From positions 21,236,979 to 21,300,978 of the forward strand of contig CM049321.1 of assembly GCA_026874595.1 (NCBI GenBank): a stretch of 64,000 nucleotides of DNA, read 5' to 3'. Of the stretch, positions 1 through 13,100 are shown piece by piece. The translations under genes were made by a program, and so were the position numbers. The notes beneath the pieces were generated by a model. The model was not told the DNA's origin. It searched no databases and worked only from the letters and a program-made list of their open reading frames with translations. Origin of the DNA: Sipunculus nudus. Its lineage: Eukaryota > Annelida > Sipuncula > Golfingiida > Sipunculidae. Numbering within the stretch: the first letter of the stretch is position 1; every line of letters starts with the position of its first letter.

Positions 1-961
1 TGGAATTGTGACGGTTATAAACACGTTCTGCTATGTTTAAACGTGGCTTTCCGTAGAAAAGGTAGATAGACCCTGCTCTTCCAAGTTCTCGCCACGTTCT
101 TACCACTACGGTATTACTACTGCTTTATACGTTCGCCTACGGCGGTGTCACAGCAGCGTCACGGCAATTATAGTCATTTGCGTTTTCCTACGGTATCTAT
201 CCTACGGCAATGGACCACGTCCTGGGATGACAAGAGGTTTTACCGTGGCCCAGCTCCTTGGGTTTGACATGCCAAATCAGTTGCATCCAGGGTGGCAAAA
301 GGTGCACATTTCTGTGTCAGGGGTCACGTTCTGTCCTATTCGTTTGAACAGTTCGAGGGCATCGTCACCCCAGAACGACCAACAACTTTCAATCAGGTAC
401 CACTTAGATGGCCTATGGTAAAGTCTACGTCCTACTAAGTCCCACACAACCTTCAAGAACGTATTGACCCTTAGACAGAACGTTGTAAATAAGAGCGAGG
501 ATTCAGTTTCCTCCTGTAGTGTGGGGTTCATTAAGCTGCATTTCCATGTGCGTTTATTTGCGTATATATGCGGCAACTTGCAGACGTATGTCATTATACA
601 GTGGATTTAGCAGGTTTTCCAATAGAATATGGTGACGTCATGTTATACGTAATCCCTTATTTCATGCAGACCGTGTTGGAGAAAATCACTCCATATATTG
701 TCCGCCATTAATTCCGTACCAATATTACATGAATGAACCCTGTGTTAATACCACCCCCACCCCCCACCCCCGCATGGAAATCGGGACTTGTAACTGTTCA
801 ACTATTCCGTCTGACTCAATGCTTTTGGATTGGAAGATAAGTTGTAAAGTTAGCGGCAGAAAACAGCACAGTACAATCAATCATTTTTTTATTGAATTGA
901 CGAAGGGGAAATTCTGGCGTCACTTTACGAAATTTGCTCATAACGCGGATACGAAAAAACG
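1..961. other. No gene seen; repeat-like sequence shared by both copies
   Basis: Bases 1-290 are rich in CGTTCTACG/TACGGC-type words, like an unclassified dispersed repeat; the corresponding sequence near copy 2 extends left to about 24880. A 105-codon minus-strand ORF at 277-594 stays open in both copies but has no recognisable domain. A C-rich tract lies at 751-773. Confidence 0.5.
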
Positions 962-2512
962 ATAAATTTTCCAAACAATTATAACGTCAAAAATATCTAC
1001 AACAGTGATCTAGGACTCGAGTCTAGACTTGGACTCGAATCTGGACTCGGGTCTACTTGTTTGGGACTCAGACTCGGAGGTAAGGACTCCAGAAATCAGA
1101 CCGAGCCTTTTTGGAGTCCAATAGAACTCTGTCACAATTTATAAAGACTTATGTTTATACAAGCCCATCCATGGGATCCGGACAACCATACCATTTGTGG
1201 ACTTATGGACCTTTCTTAGGCTTTGTTATTTTTCCGGTAGGGTTGGATCCCCATTTCCGAAATCCTAGTACATGTCGGAATTACTTATAGGATATTACAA
1301 AATAAATTTACTTTATAAAACACACTTTTCTCTGCATCGGGAGATCTAAATTTAATTAACCATAACAGTAAGATGTGTAAATGTATAATATGATCTCAAA
1401 TATCAATTTAATTGCTTTTCAAGGAAATACATATTGGACTCGGAATGCTACTCGGATTTAGGTTCCAAATGATTCTTTCTTGTGTAATCTCCGAGCTGTC
1501 CGGTCGTGTTACTGATATGTATGAGACTTTGTTTTGATTTTATATGTGTAAATATTTCTTTATAGTTGCTGGATTATACGTTTGTCTCATCGTGTATCAG
1601 GACACACAGTGAAAACCCTTTAAATTAAGTAACTGTTACTGCAAAACGCGTTGAACTTTCAAATAGCAGTGTAAAGCCGTGTACATATGCACATTTTATA
1701 AGAGTTATAATATATAAAAAACACTATGTAATCTGTTAATATCTACTGTCCTTTAGAACTCTGTTTTGAGTTGGTGCGTGTATGCGATTATTTAGATCAC
1801 AAATGGGATATTTCGGTAATTAGTCTTTGAATAACTTACACACAAGCTTACATAATGAACTAACGATATTGCTGCTTCTTTAACAGTTAATAAATAACCT
1901 CAATGTCCCAATTTTACTATTTCTTTTAATTTACATTTCACTACCACTGAAACATAAAACTCATAACTTGACTATAGTGGAATAACTGATAAAACCGTCA
2001 GAATCACAGAACGATGATAAAATCGGCATCTATCGTAATAACATATTTATATATACATACATATATTTATATATATTGCAATTCTATTTTGTGCTGTATA
2101 ATATCAACGCAGATCAGGAGACACTATTAATCCTATGTTCTATGCACACGTCTAGTGTGCTACTGTAGGAATTTTATATTGTTGACTCATATATTTTAAT
2201 TCTTTTTCCATCTTTTATTTAATCTTTAAATTTTCACAAGAATTTTGCGCTGTATAAAATAAATTTTATTAATTATAAATATATATACATATATTGTAAC
2301 AGTATGTTTGCTGGTTACTTACTGGTATTTAAATTAATTCATTTTTCTGGTGAACTTTAGAGGATTTATATTAAGATGGGTGTTCAGGGGGGATAATATT
2401 ATTGGGGTAGCAGCATGTTTAATATGATATATGATGGAATTCATCCGCGAATTTTCCTTAAAATATATCAAAATGTATTGAGCTTTTGATGACCTGTTTA
2501 AATCAATTTATT
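962..2512. other. Copy-1-specific 1.55 kb segment
   Basis: Copy 2 reads directly from the equivalent of base 961 to the equivalent of 2513 (junction near 26030). No ORF of note. At about 1010-1125 and again near 1435-1460 there is a degenerate minisatellite built from GGACTCGAGTCTAGACT-like units. No clear terminal inverted repeat or target-site duplication was found, so insertion in copy 1 and deletion in copy 2 are both possible. Confidence 0.75.
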
Positions 2513-2974
2513 TCATCATTTTGAAAAAGGATTGTCATTTAATCCATTGTTATTTGTTCACAGCAGTGATAAGTCTTTCTAAAAACAACACTGAAAAATA
2601 ACACTGTAAATTCACTACAGACTGTTTCAAGGGATGCGACCCGGTCCTCAGGTGCATATTGTTAGAATGAAGCTAACGGCATGGTTTAAAAAGCCGAGAC
2701 TTTATGAGATTATGAGATTATGCTTTGTGCGTATCGGGGAGAGCATCTGAAAGACTGACACTGATCCTTTTGTCCTAAGGGGCACAATAGAATTAGTCGG
2801 GGTACACGTGCAATATTGGAACATAACATTGGAAAGAGGTTTGTTGTTGTTTATTTATTTTATTATTTTTTTACAAAAATAATTTTATCAGGATGCCCAT
2901 TCAGCATAGTAAGCTGATTTTTAATAGGGTCCTGGGTACAGTGAACATTTTAGTCTTATACACATATGGTATTC

Positions 2975-3024
<50 letters not shown>

Positions 3025-3389
3025 ACCAAAATTAATCCGCTGCTTAACATTCTTAGATTTTTTTAGTATTTGTTGCATACTTAAGCTTTAAAATCAACCC
3101 AAGAAAAACAGTAAAGACAGCGTTATTAAATGTATATTATCAAAATATACAAATGTGACTCTCATTGTCTATTAACTACTCTGCCATCAGCTAAACATAA
3201 TACAGGAATATTCCTCTAAATTCCAAATTTTGCCACAAGATGTCAGGACGACTAGATGTTTATTTCTGTTTCTCTACTGAAAAGTCTGTAAATGAAAGGG
3301 CATGTTTTTACCCATGTCACTGCAGTGTAAATGTGTAAAATGTGTGGAGGTAGATTTTTGTCAGGGAGAAGAAAGAAATATTAAATTTT
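2513..3389. other. No gene seen; AT array and AT-rich spacer
   Basis: Spacer shared with 26033-26913 in copy 2. It holds an (AT)n array at 2979-3020 but no coding sequence I recognise. Confidence 0.5.
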
Positions 3390-4062
3390 TTGGTAAAAGT
3401 GCAGTAAAGGAGACCTCACCTCGCGGCACTGTGAGGGATTTTTTTCGCGTATATTCCGCACAGGGGAAGGCACGGCCGCTGCCACCATCCCGGGGCAGCG
3501 TAACTGTACTCGTCTGACGTCTGTGGGCGTCTTATACCGGTAAATATCCTCTGCGTGTGATTTAAAAGCGGAAAAAAACACGGCTCTTGGACTTACTTAT
3601 CACTGCCGACACTGCTTTGCATATGAAACTGCCCTTAGCACCAATGTTAAGTCTGCTCTGATTGGTCGGCGAGGCCGGCTTTGTTTACAACAGGGGATAG
3701 GACAGTATTGTTTCCCCTTTTCCTTGTTTATCTGAGCGTGACGTCGGCCGGTGTCCAGGCTGCGAAAATTATTCAACACCCCTGTCCCCCAGGAATGAGG
3801 TCCTTGACCAATCAGAGTCGCCGTCACGTGTCGTTCACGGCTGACGTCAACAATGACGGACGGGTGAACGATTTACTTTGGAGGGGCCGGCTTATGTTTT
3901 TTTCAAAACGCCCGCCCCGGCGCCCGCCTCTCGTATAACCCGCTTCCGCGAAAAGACGCTCGGGACCCGGCTCCCGTCCGCAGGGCAAAAAAAAAAAAAT
4001 AGAGCCGGCCACCCTCTCCAATCACGTTTGAGGTGAGGTCTCCAATACTGCACTATAACCAA
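3390..4062. mobile_element. CpG-rich element with 33-base terminal inverted repeats (copy 1)
   Basis: The ends 3390-3422 and 4030-4062 are inverted repeats of TTGGTAAAAGTGCAGTA followed by GGAGACCTCACCTC. The right end is best preserved in copy 2, where it matches the left end of copy 1 at 31 of 33 bases. The interior is strikingly GC- and CpG-rich for this window. It carries TGACGTC at 3515-3521, a perfect CRE TGACGTCA at 3842-3849, CACGTG at 3825-3830, and CCAAT boxes in both orientations (3661-3665, 3808-3812). There is no convincing ORF. It could be a MITE-like element or a palindromic promoter island. It lies downstream of the GSTO stop. Confidence 0.65.
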
Positions 4063-4170
4063 TTTTATTTCAATTAAAAAGTATTTGCATTCTATTAAAA
4101 AAAATATTTCTGTCAAAACACATTGTGTTTATACTTTTATCTATCGAAATCCGATTTCTTTTTTCAAACA

Positions 4171-4176
4171 TTTATT
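4171..4176 (-). terminator. Candidate poly(A) signal of GSTO-A
   Basis: TTTATT on the plus strand reads AATAAA on the gene strand, 276 bases after the stop codon. It is conserved in copy 2 at 27701-27706. No transcript evidence is available from sequence alone. Confidence 0.45.
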
Positions 4177-4451
4177 TCCATTAAAAACCATTTTCGTTCC
4201 ATTAAAACCATTTCTTTCTATTGCATGCATCCAGCATATTTAACGTGTGGTTCTGACACGATGTCTGACGGACACTTTGTACCACTGCAATATGAGAAGA
4301 TTTTTACGGTCTGCAAATTCTTTTCATTAACCGAAGTTGCAATCGGGTCTAGTTAAAGAATATTTTAGACACGTTGTAATAGTCTTTCACAACCTAAAGT
4401 CCTAATCATTCTTTCCACTTTGAGAATACTTTAACGGTCTGTAATTATCTG

Positions 4452-4690
4452 TCATAAGCCGAAGTCGTAATCGGGTTTTCCACTTTGAGAAGACTTAACA
4501 TATCTCCAATGTTCTGTATCATTAAATGCAGTTGCTTTGACGGCTGGTTCCTGCCACATGCGTTCTCTGTATGCGTAGAGTTTGGGGAAACGACCTTTGG
4601 GAAGAAGATCTTCTCCAACCATCAAGCTGAGCATTCCAAATCGCTCAATCCATGGCCAGATGATATAATCAATCATCGCTACATCTTTTC
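4452..4690 (-). CDS. GSTO: GSTO-A coding exon 5 (terminal)
   Basis: Acceptor TTTTCAG, then GKDVAMIDYIIWPWIERFG to the C-terminal SGKPDYDFGL and stop TGA (4452-4454). The WPW and terminal DYxFGL patterns are typical of omega GSTs. Confidence 0.95.
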
Positions 4691-4788
4691 CTGAAAATTA
4701 ACAAATAATAATAATTTGTATACTTATATAGGCTTTTACGTATATATTATTATTTTAAATTAATATCAGCTATTTATTGCATTGTATA

Positions 4789-4843
<55 letters not shown>

Positions 4844-7800
4844 ATATATAGAGAGGTAAGTGTAACCAATAAATGCCATGCTTGTTTATGTGATAGCGAA
4901 ATGGATCATGAACACAGAAAAACCGGCAGTGAACCGACCATTTTCTGTATACTTATTTGTATGCGTGTGTGTGTGTGTTAAACCGCACAAAAACATATGT
5001 TATTAGCCATGAACTTATGTGGAATATTGCGTGGCTGTTCTTTTTTTAATTTGATATGTGTTTTATGTCAAAGTACGTTTAAAGCTATATCAGACAGTAA
5101 CAAATGACAGTATACACAATAATTGATAAAATGTTAACCTTTATATGTCTGATATTGTAAATTATTCTTCAACATGTACACCAAACATCTTAAACATTCA
5201 GTTTGCATCACATGACCATTTTCTGTATACTTATTTGTATGCGTGTGTGTGTGTGTTAAACCGCACAAAAACATATGTTATTAGCCATGAACTTATGTGG
5301 AATATTGCGTGGCTGTTCTTTTTTTAATTTGATATGTGTTTTATGTCAAAGTACGTTTAAAGCCATATCAGATAGTAACAAATGACAATTGACACAATAA
5401 TTGATTAAATGTTAACCTTTAAATGTCTGATATTGTAAATTATTCTTCAACATGTACACCAAACATCTTAAACATTCAGTTTGCATCACATGACCAAAGG
5501 TCAGTATAAATAAATGGGAACACAGTATTTTTGTTATGCAACAAACAGTTCAGGTTATTTGAACATCAGTTGTGAAGAGTTTTATTTTAATTACTATCTG
5601 AAAAATGTTTGAGGAAATGGAAGAATGTTTGATTTAGAAAATCAATTTATGTTTCTAGGCTATGAATAAACTGAATTCTCTGTTGAGATGTCTTTCTATA
5701 TCAATTCTTATAATGCAAAGAAAATCTTCAAACTCACCACCAAAAAAGTCGTCATCTAAAATGATTTCAATTGGATCCAGATACTTCATTAGGACATCCT
5801 TTGCCTCAGCCTTGTCCTGGGCACGATATATCCCATAATAGGCAGATATTACCTAACAATATATACAAGCTTTACCATAAAATGTCTTATGTCGTATAAA
5901 ATGTGCAGTAGCAATGAATAAAATAGTTGAATATATAACAGCATAGGTATTCGAGCATTTATGTGATATCACATGCATTCGGTGAATTAAATGTGGCATC
6001 ATATTTACTTTCTAACCAAGAATAGAATAGACATATAATTTCCTAACGGAATAAGTAATCATATATACTTTCGCAATGACATATGACATTATAGGTAATT
6101 CCTGAAAAGAATATGAATGGCATATTTCTCTGTATGAAATATGATATCATATGTAAGTAAACAGTAGGATATAGCATTATAGTTATATTCAGAAAGGGAT
6201 GTGACATTACCAAATAGAAAATGCTACCTAACGTACTCTCTGAAAGGGACATGGACCTCTCATGTACTGTCTGAACAGGATTGATTTTTTGTACTCTCTG
6301 AAGTGGATATAACGTCCTACGCAATCCCAGAATGGGTTATGTCACCATACGTATTTAATGTACATATGGTGTCATAACGTAGCCCAGAATGAAATCGATA
6401 AGCATCACGGCGCGTGACTTACTCAATGACTTCATATTTATTAAAAAAATTCTGTGTCATTGCATGGATGCTACGCGATACTGATTCACTTACCTTGTTG
6501 AAGTGTTCCCCGATCATCCTGTGTCGAGCCTTGGTATAGGGGTCACTGGGTGTAAGCTTCTTCTGGGGGTAGACCTCATCCAGGTAGTTATCACAAATGG
6601 CGGAGTCGTAGATGACAAGGTTGTTCTTCTCTATGGTAGGCACAAGACCAAGTGGATTTCTAGCAAGGAACCAATCTGGTTTCTGCTTCAGGTGAATATT
6701 GACAGTTTCATGGCTGAAAAAATATAGGTTATTTAAAAGAATGGCTTTCATCTGTAGGTTAAGAGATTTAACGTTTTCGCATATCAGCCTTTTCCACGAA
6801 CATCCGAAGTCACTTTCATTTCGCATCTCTTATACAAATTTTCATTTAACAGACTAAATGATAAATGAAAAAAAAATATAAAAACTGCACAATCAATATG
6901 AAAAACAATGTGTCCTCTAATGTAATGGCATCTTTTATTCAATTTTAAAGTATTCTCCACAAATACCTCTTCCAATAACAGCCACAGTTATAATCTAAAG
7001 AACTTCCTATTCACGGGATAACACTGTCGTTAGACAAGTTCTGCTCTTTGATGACTTCAAAAAAGATGACAAATCAAGCAAGGAAATCTTTGAAGCAATG
7101 ACAATTTTTATTGAAAATTCAGACAAATATTTAACTTTAAAAATGTCATTTTTGACAAACTCATCCCACATCCACCAACACTCTCTCTCCTCTCAACTAG
7201 CACCTTGCAATCTCCTAGTCACTAGCATTCTATTTAACATGGTCTTTATGTTTTCCACACCTGTCTATATTTTAAAGTCATTAACATAATAAAAGTGTAC
7301 CCCTTTTTTCAAGGAAAATGATCATCTTGGTAAATCAGGAGCAAGCTTCATAAGCTTTAAGTAGCTTGCGTTTAATCCAAAGATGCAGGTTTATCTAAAT
7401 ATGCAAAAGAAGGATACCACTTCAGGAATTAAAAAAATGGAAAAAAGTTACATTCCCCCAGGGAATGCTGTGTACTGAAGTAGCAATACCCATTCAAAAG
7501 TAACATTCCCTCATACAAAAGTGGTTATTATTGGTCAAATGAATAACACAGGTTTGTCCTTTAATTAAAGAGCTTTTCTTAACCTTTCTGATACAGTTCT
7601 TTATGGTCCTGCATAACAACATCTATTCATTATTCCATTTCTTAACTCTATTAATTGGACAGAGAAACAATAACGAATATTTGTATAAAAGGCACCCCAT
7701 GACCTATTAAGCGTTGCTATAGGTCACTTTAATTGTTTGAATGAATTTGTTACTAAAGGCCCTGTCATGGAAAGCCGATTACCAAGCTTTTTCTAAACAA

Positions 7801-8348
7801 CTGAAGGGAGCCCTTAGTCTCATGATCAACTTTATACATCGATGTACAAATTGCAAAGTGCCAACATATACAATCATGTTTGTTGCTTATTGAGGAATCA
7901 CTTTTCATCTGGTGCCATTCAAAGTGCCAAATCAGTATTGAAACTTACTGTTATGTTACGGACAACTGAATTTACGAAACAAAGACATAGCATTATCATT
8001 TATGCACGGTCGATAATGTTAAAAAAGATATGCTACTTGGACAGTCGGCCGTGCCAGTGTACTCTGGTCTGTTCAGCTGTGTGGCTATATTAAAAAATGT
8101 AACATTTCCGTGTCATTTTAGCGTAAGCAAAGCCGTGGTACGATGTCATTCATCAGTCGAGAAAAATTGCGGCCGGCGCTACCTTATCATAACTGTTACC
8201 CAGACATCTCCATTTCCTTAAAAAAATTGAACGCATTATTCAAACGGAAAGGTTTTGTGTGTACATCTGATTCCTGAAATTTTCGTTTTACATAGCCGTG
8301 GAAACGATGTCAGTTCGACCGGGAAAATCTGCTGCCAGTGGCGGCGGT

Positions 8349-8383
<35 letters not shown>

Positions 8384-8399
8384 TATATATATATGTATG

Positions 8400-8440
<41 letters not shown>

Positions 8441-10043
8441 CCTATTCGAACAGTATCAAATGATTAAATTTCAGGTTTATCGGGCCGAGATAATATAAAA
8501 CAGCCGATAATTAAGAAGATCAGTTCTTCCGAGTTGTGACATTTTCGAATGAGATTTACTGCTATAGTGAGTAGTCAGTCACGAGAAACAACACACTTTC
8601 ATCAATATGTATTCCCAGGCTCGGGCTTATTTAAATACAGGGCTTCAGCGATGTCACGTGGCCCTTTGGCACGAATATCATGAGGAAATTCGTATTCAAA
8701 TTAAGGCAAGTGACACGTAGAGTCCAGAAAAGTAATTTGGAAATAAAAAAAAAATTAGCATTCGTCGATTGGCTGTTCCATCATGAGAAAGTGCGTCAAT
8801 AAAGGCATGCATATTGATTCCGATTGTTCGAGATCTCACCTAAGTTACTCGGTGCGAAATAATCATCTAATCGTTATACCGTATTCTGAAATAATATATC
8901 TTAATGAACGCGTCAAAATCATACTCTTACGCTCCCGAGGCAGCGGAAATCTTGCGCTTCTAAAGAAGCAACTGATTTTCACGCTGCCAGCTTTGACCGT
9001 TTATGATATATTTAAACACTAGATGGCGGTTTGTTGTCCACTGAAATAAACGTGCGTACGATGTGACAAGCAGCCAATCAGATGCCAATAAACAAACACT
9101 CGACAGGCATCCTGGCTCCGCCCATTGCCGCGCTTCAAGCGCCGCTTGATGAGTTTCCGGTCGAATATAAATTGCTCCCTCTGCATTTTCGCATCATCGA
9201 CCGATTCGATTATGACATTATGACTGTGTTAGCGTAGCCATGTATCTGTTTTCTGCAGAACTCAAACCAGCCAGCGAGGTGTGCACGCAGCCTTTGTTGT
9301 TACGTTTCGTTTGAATAACAGCTCACCGGCCGAGCATCCTATGTGCCCAAGGCCCTAAGCAAACCACGTCAGGGGCAATTCTCTCTGAGCCTGTGGCCTG
9401 TTCAGACGGTTACGCTGGGGGATGAGCTGTCACTCAAAAAGACATGAATATGATTGGCTCCTTGTATTCCTTGCTTGGCTTTGTCTTCCAGCACAAGGTC
9501 TGATCTGATTAGACAAAAATACAGTGCTCCCCTCTGGTGTTGCAATTCAGGATACGAGGTCATAACACACAGCGCCTTACGATATAGGAAGTAGCCCTAT
9601 AGGTAAAGCGCTGTGTAAAGAGCGTATCATACTCTGTGCACGGAATGGAATGAAAAAGCAGGTGCCGTAACGGGCATTGTCGTTTTCATGCCGGGGTTTT
9701 CACTGATCGAAATAGTCGCAGGGCTGAATATGAATAAAGGTCAGCCACATATGGCAATTTTGGGTCACTGCGTTCAACCAATGGGGCTGGCAGTATAATG
9801 ATTGCGAGGGAGGGCGCACTCATTTGACAGTGAATGTGGGTGCAAGAGCACCTATGTGAATTAGTATTAAACGATTCTGGCTTTACGAGTTCACTGCCAA
9901 ATTAAAAAAAAAATGTCCATTCTCCCGACTTAGTGAAAAAGTATTTCACATGTTTTTTTCAGGTTACCTATATCTCATAAATGTAAAATAAAATCAGATT
10001 GCGCCACCAGTCTTCAGGAATTGATGAAACACTCCATAATCTA

Positions 10044-10100
<57 letters not shown>

Positions 10101-13100
10101 ATGAAGCATGGCAAGCAATACATAAGTGATTAAGATACTGGAGCTTTTGAAGTAAATTCTTAATTATTCGGAGGGACACTGTCGAGCCCTATAGCTCAAA
10201 GGAAAAAGGTCACAGTGACCTTATTTTAGGTTTCAAATAAGATTTTTTATGGACCTCTATTGGTTTAACTTAAGATTCTAAACAAAATGGATACAATTTG
10301 TGCCGAATCTGACTGACTGAGTGCTCAAAATCATGCTCAAAATAGAGGCCGCCATGACCTAATTTCATGTTTCAAAGAAGACCGTTCAGTCAGCTGAGCT
10401 AAAAAGCGGATGTCACAAATAGCATATATATATTATTGGTTAATTGATAGTATACATAATCTATTGATATTTCTCTCTATTTTATGCAAATGAAATAATA
10501 ACAATACTGACGGGATTTCTTTATGTGCCAGCACCATCCGGGTCCTCTGGGCGTAAGGGCAAAATCGCATGCTGTAGATCCTCCAAACATCCTTCTTAAG
10601 AGGAGGGAATTCGGTGCCTGAATAACATAAAATATGATAAATAAATTAACAAATAGTGTCTCCTTGTCCTGTTTTACATATGGAGAAGGTGGAATAAATA
10701 CGGAAAGAATAAGCGAAGCAAAGATCGGGTTGAATACAAAACCATTGGTGATGAGAACAGCTAATGAATTGAGATATTGAGAGATAAAGCTTCTATAGAA
10801 AACAGATTTGCTTGTAATATTAAACTGCTTAGTTCAGTACAAGTTCGAGCGTAGGGCCTATCAGAGTCCTACTTAATCAGCATATAATCAACCCACTTTC
10901 AGGGAACATTCAAAATCAGAAAAGCTTTAGTAGTTATTTGTAGATTTAAAATAATGAAAAATATTATAAGATAATTTTAAGCATTTAGTTTAATCATTTG
11001 GGTAGCTTTGGGAAGTCAAAATACGGACCAAACATTCATCATGAATACTCAAAGTGGGAAGTTGTCGAAACATCGCCAGATATAATCTCTAGATATGTAA
11101 CGTTAACATAAACACAGAGGCGGACACATTGCCAAAGCCATAGATTTCAACGGACGTTTCGTGTTATCATTTCAAAGTAAACCACGGGATTAGGACTTAA
11201 TACGAGCGAAGATGTGATTATTTAGCTCCAAGTGTTGGATTATTGTATATATAAAGACTTAGTCATTACTTGTAACATCTTGTTTTTATTCCACCCTTGG
11301 TATTACAGTTTCGCATGTAGCCCACACGACTATCATGCATCCTGGTACCAGAGCATAAATGCAGATGTTGCCCGGGTACGGTGAGTGGCCATTATATTTT
11401 CGTCTGACCTTTGACCCCTCTACACGCCAGCTCATAAACACTTTAGTGCTATACTACAACATGTATGATAATGCTTCATTGTTGCAGTACACTTAAGATC
11501 AGATTTCACGTATTACAGGGCGGATCCATGATCTATGAAAATGGAGGGTCTAACCAAGGAGGATTAATGATAAACCTAAAAAATGGTCCCCAGGTCCGGA
11601 AATTCGACACCATAGGTCGCTGCCTCTCAACAAGGAAGGGTGTGTGTGTGGGGTGGGGGGGGGGCAGAGGTACCCTTTTGCCCTTGTCTGTCCCAATGGT
11701 AAAATAGCCTGATAACTGCTTTAAAACGCATATAACAGTACATCCGTTTATTATGACAATAATTTGAAGTATTGAAGCTTTTCAATTCTAATGTATTATT
11801 GTTTATTCTTCCATTTAAGTGTAGTAAGAGTTATCATGTAGGTAGAGGCATATTGACCTAAGTATGAGGGTAATTAACCTTAAGTATGCCTGACGGCAAC
11901 TCTTTCATTCTCTTGGGGACTACTGTTAAATACTTTGTCAGATTTGATATTAGTCATCATGCCCCTATGTGGTAGTAGGATGGAGCCTTTATGAGTACAA
12001 TTCATTTAAAAATGTTTATCAATCATACATGGTAAAACATAAGCAGAGTAAGTTCAAGAGATTAAAATATTATAGTTCTTACACATATATAGTTCTTGAA
12101 TATTCAATACAGAAATAGAGTACATAGTATACTAAAACGTTTCGAGTGGTGAAAAAAACTCCACAAAAGATTTCATGATCACGTAGGTTCGATAAATGAT
12201 TTTTCCAGCGCACTTCTGTGTCTTTTCTTATCGATGGTCTGGACCAGATAGCGTGCGAGTAAAAGTCAGTTACGTAAATCCTATTTGGATGCAAGTGCTT
12301 ATAGATATGTCACCCATGTAATGTTTTGAAAACAATTTATAGACTTTGCACTGCACTGCACTGCACAATGGGAGTCTGGAGGCCCTCCCACGATAATTCT
12401 GGTAAATTTGGAAGGCAGTGAATTTCATCTCCTGGCTTTTAATGCAGTATCAAACTGAAAAACTTTACCAGTAGCAAGTTTTAGGCCAATATAAAACAAG
12501 GGACCCATGGGTCACGGAGCTCAGCTGAACTTTGTAAAATTTTAGCAATTGCAGAATTTACTTATTCCTTCTTTCTTTTAAATATTAGCATTTGAAAAGC
12601 TAAGAGGAAATGGCCCTGCTGTGTGGTAAAAAGAAATACAGTGGAGCACCGTTCATCCTAACATCTCCGGGACAAGGGTTTGTTCGGCTAAACGAACTTT
12701 CGGATTAACGGTCATGTGTAAATTGATATCGTGGCATCGATGTCAACAGCCTGATATTACTGCTATTATAATGAATAGTGGCACGGTGCAATGGACTTCG
12801 GCTAGCTCCCAGAGTTATCAAAAAGGAACCAGAACGGAATAATAAGTGATAAATACTTGTTTACTTAAATAGAATGAGCAAATCAAACTTTCATATAAGT
12901 GATTATGAATATTATACTTTCAACTACTTTAATAAAATTATTTGTCATTGAAGTACATGAACCAGTTATTCCCCCGCCGAACGTGTGGATATCCGCTATG
13001 AGAGTTTAACCGCCTCTGTACCGCCCCCTATGTGTGAACAGTTAAGCCAACTTGTCATCAGACGCCGTGTCTATCGTCTTTCGTCTCTTGGAAACCTGCG

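Noticed and set aside
277-594. 105-codon minus-strand ORF that stays open in both duplication copies (also 25341-25658)
   Set aside because: The copies are so similar that a shared ORF is expected by descent. There are no domain, splice or promoter cues, and the DNA looks like a dispersed repeat.
3681-3938. ORFs on both strands through the CpG-rich island (also 27206-27463)
   Set aside because: GC-rich DNA has few stop codons. The compositions are arginine/proline-rich and the region is better explained as a promoter-like TIR element.
8298-8498. Tyr-Ile repeat ORFs across AT arrays (many places)
   Set aside because: Translations of (AT)n microsatellites, not proteins.
9240-9305. Short ORF (MYLFSAELKPASE...) after the TATA-like box at 9164 as a real first exon
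   Set aside because: The possible donor (GAG|GTGTGC) is weak, no downstream exon is visible and the segment is absent from copy 2. Kept only as part of the 708-base segment.
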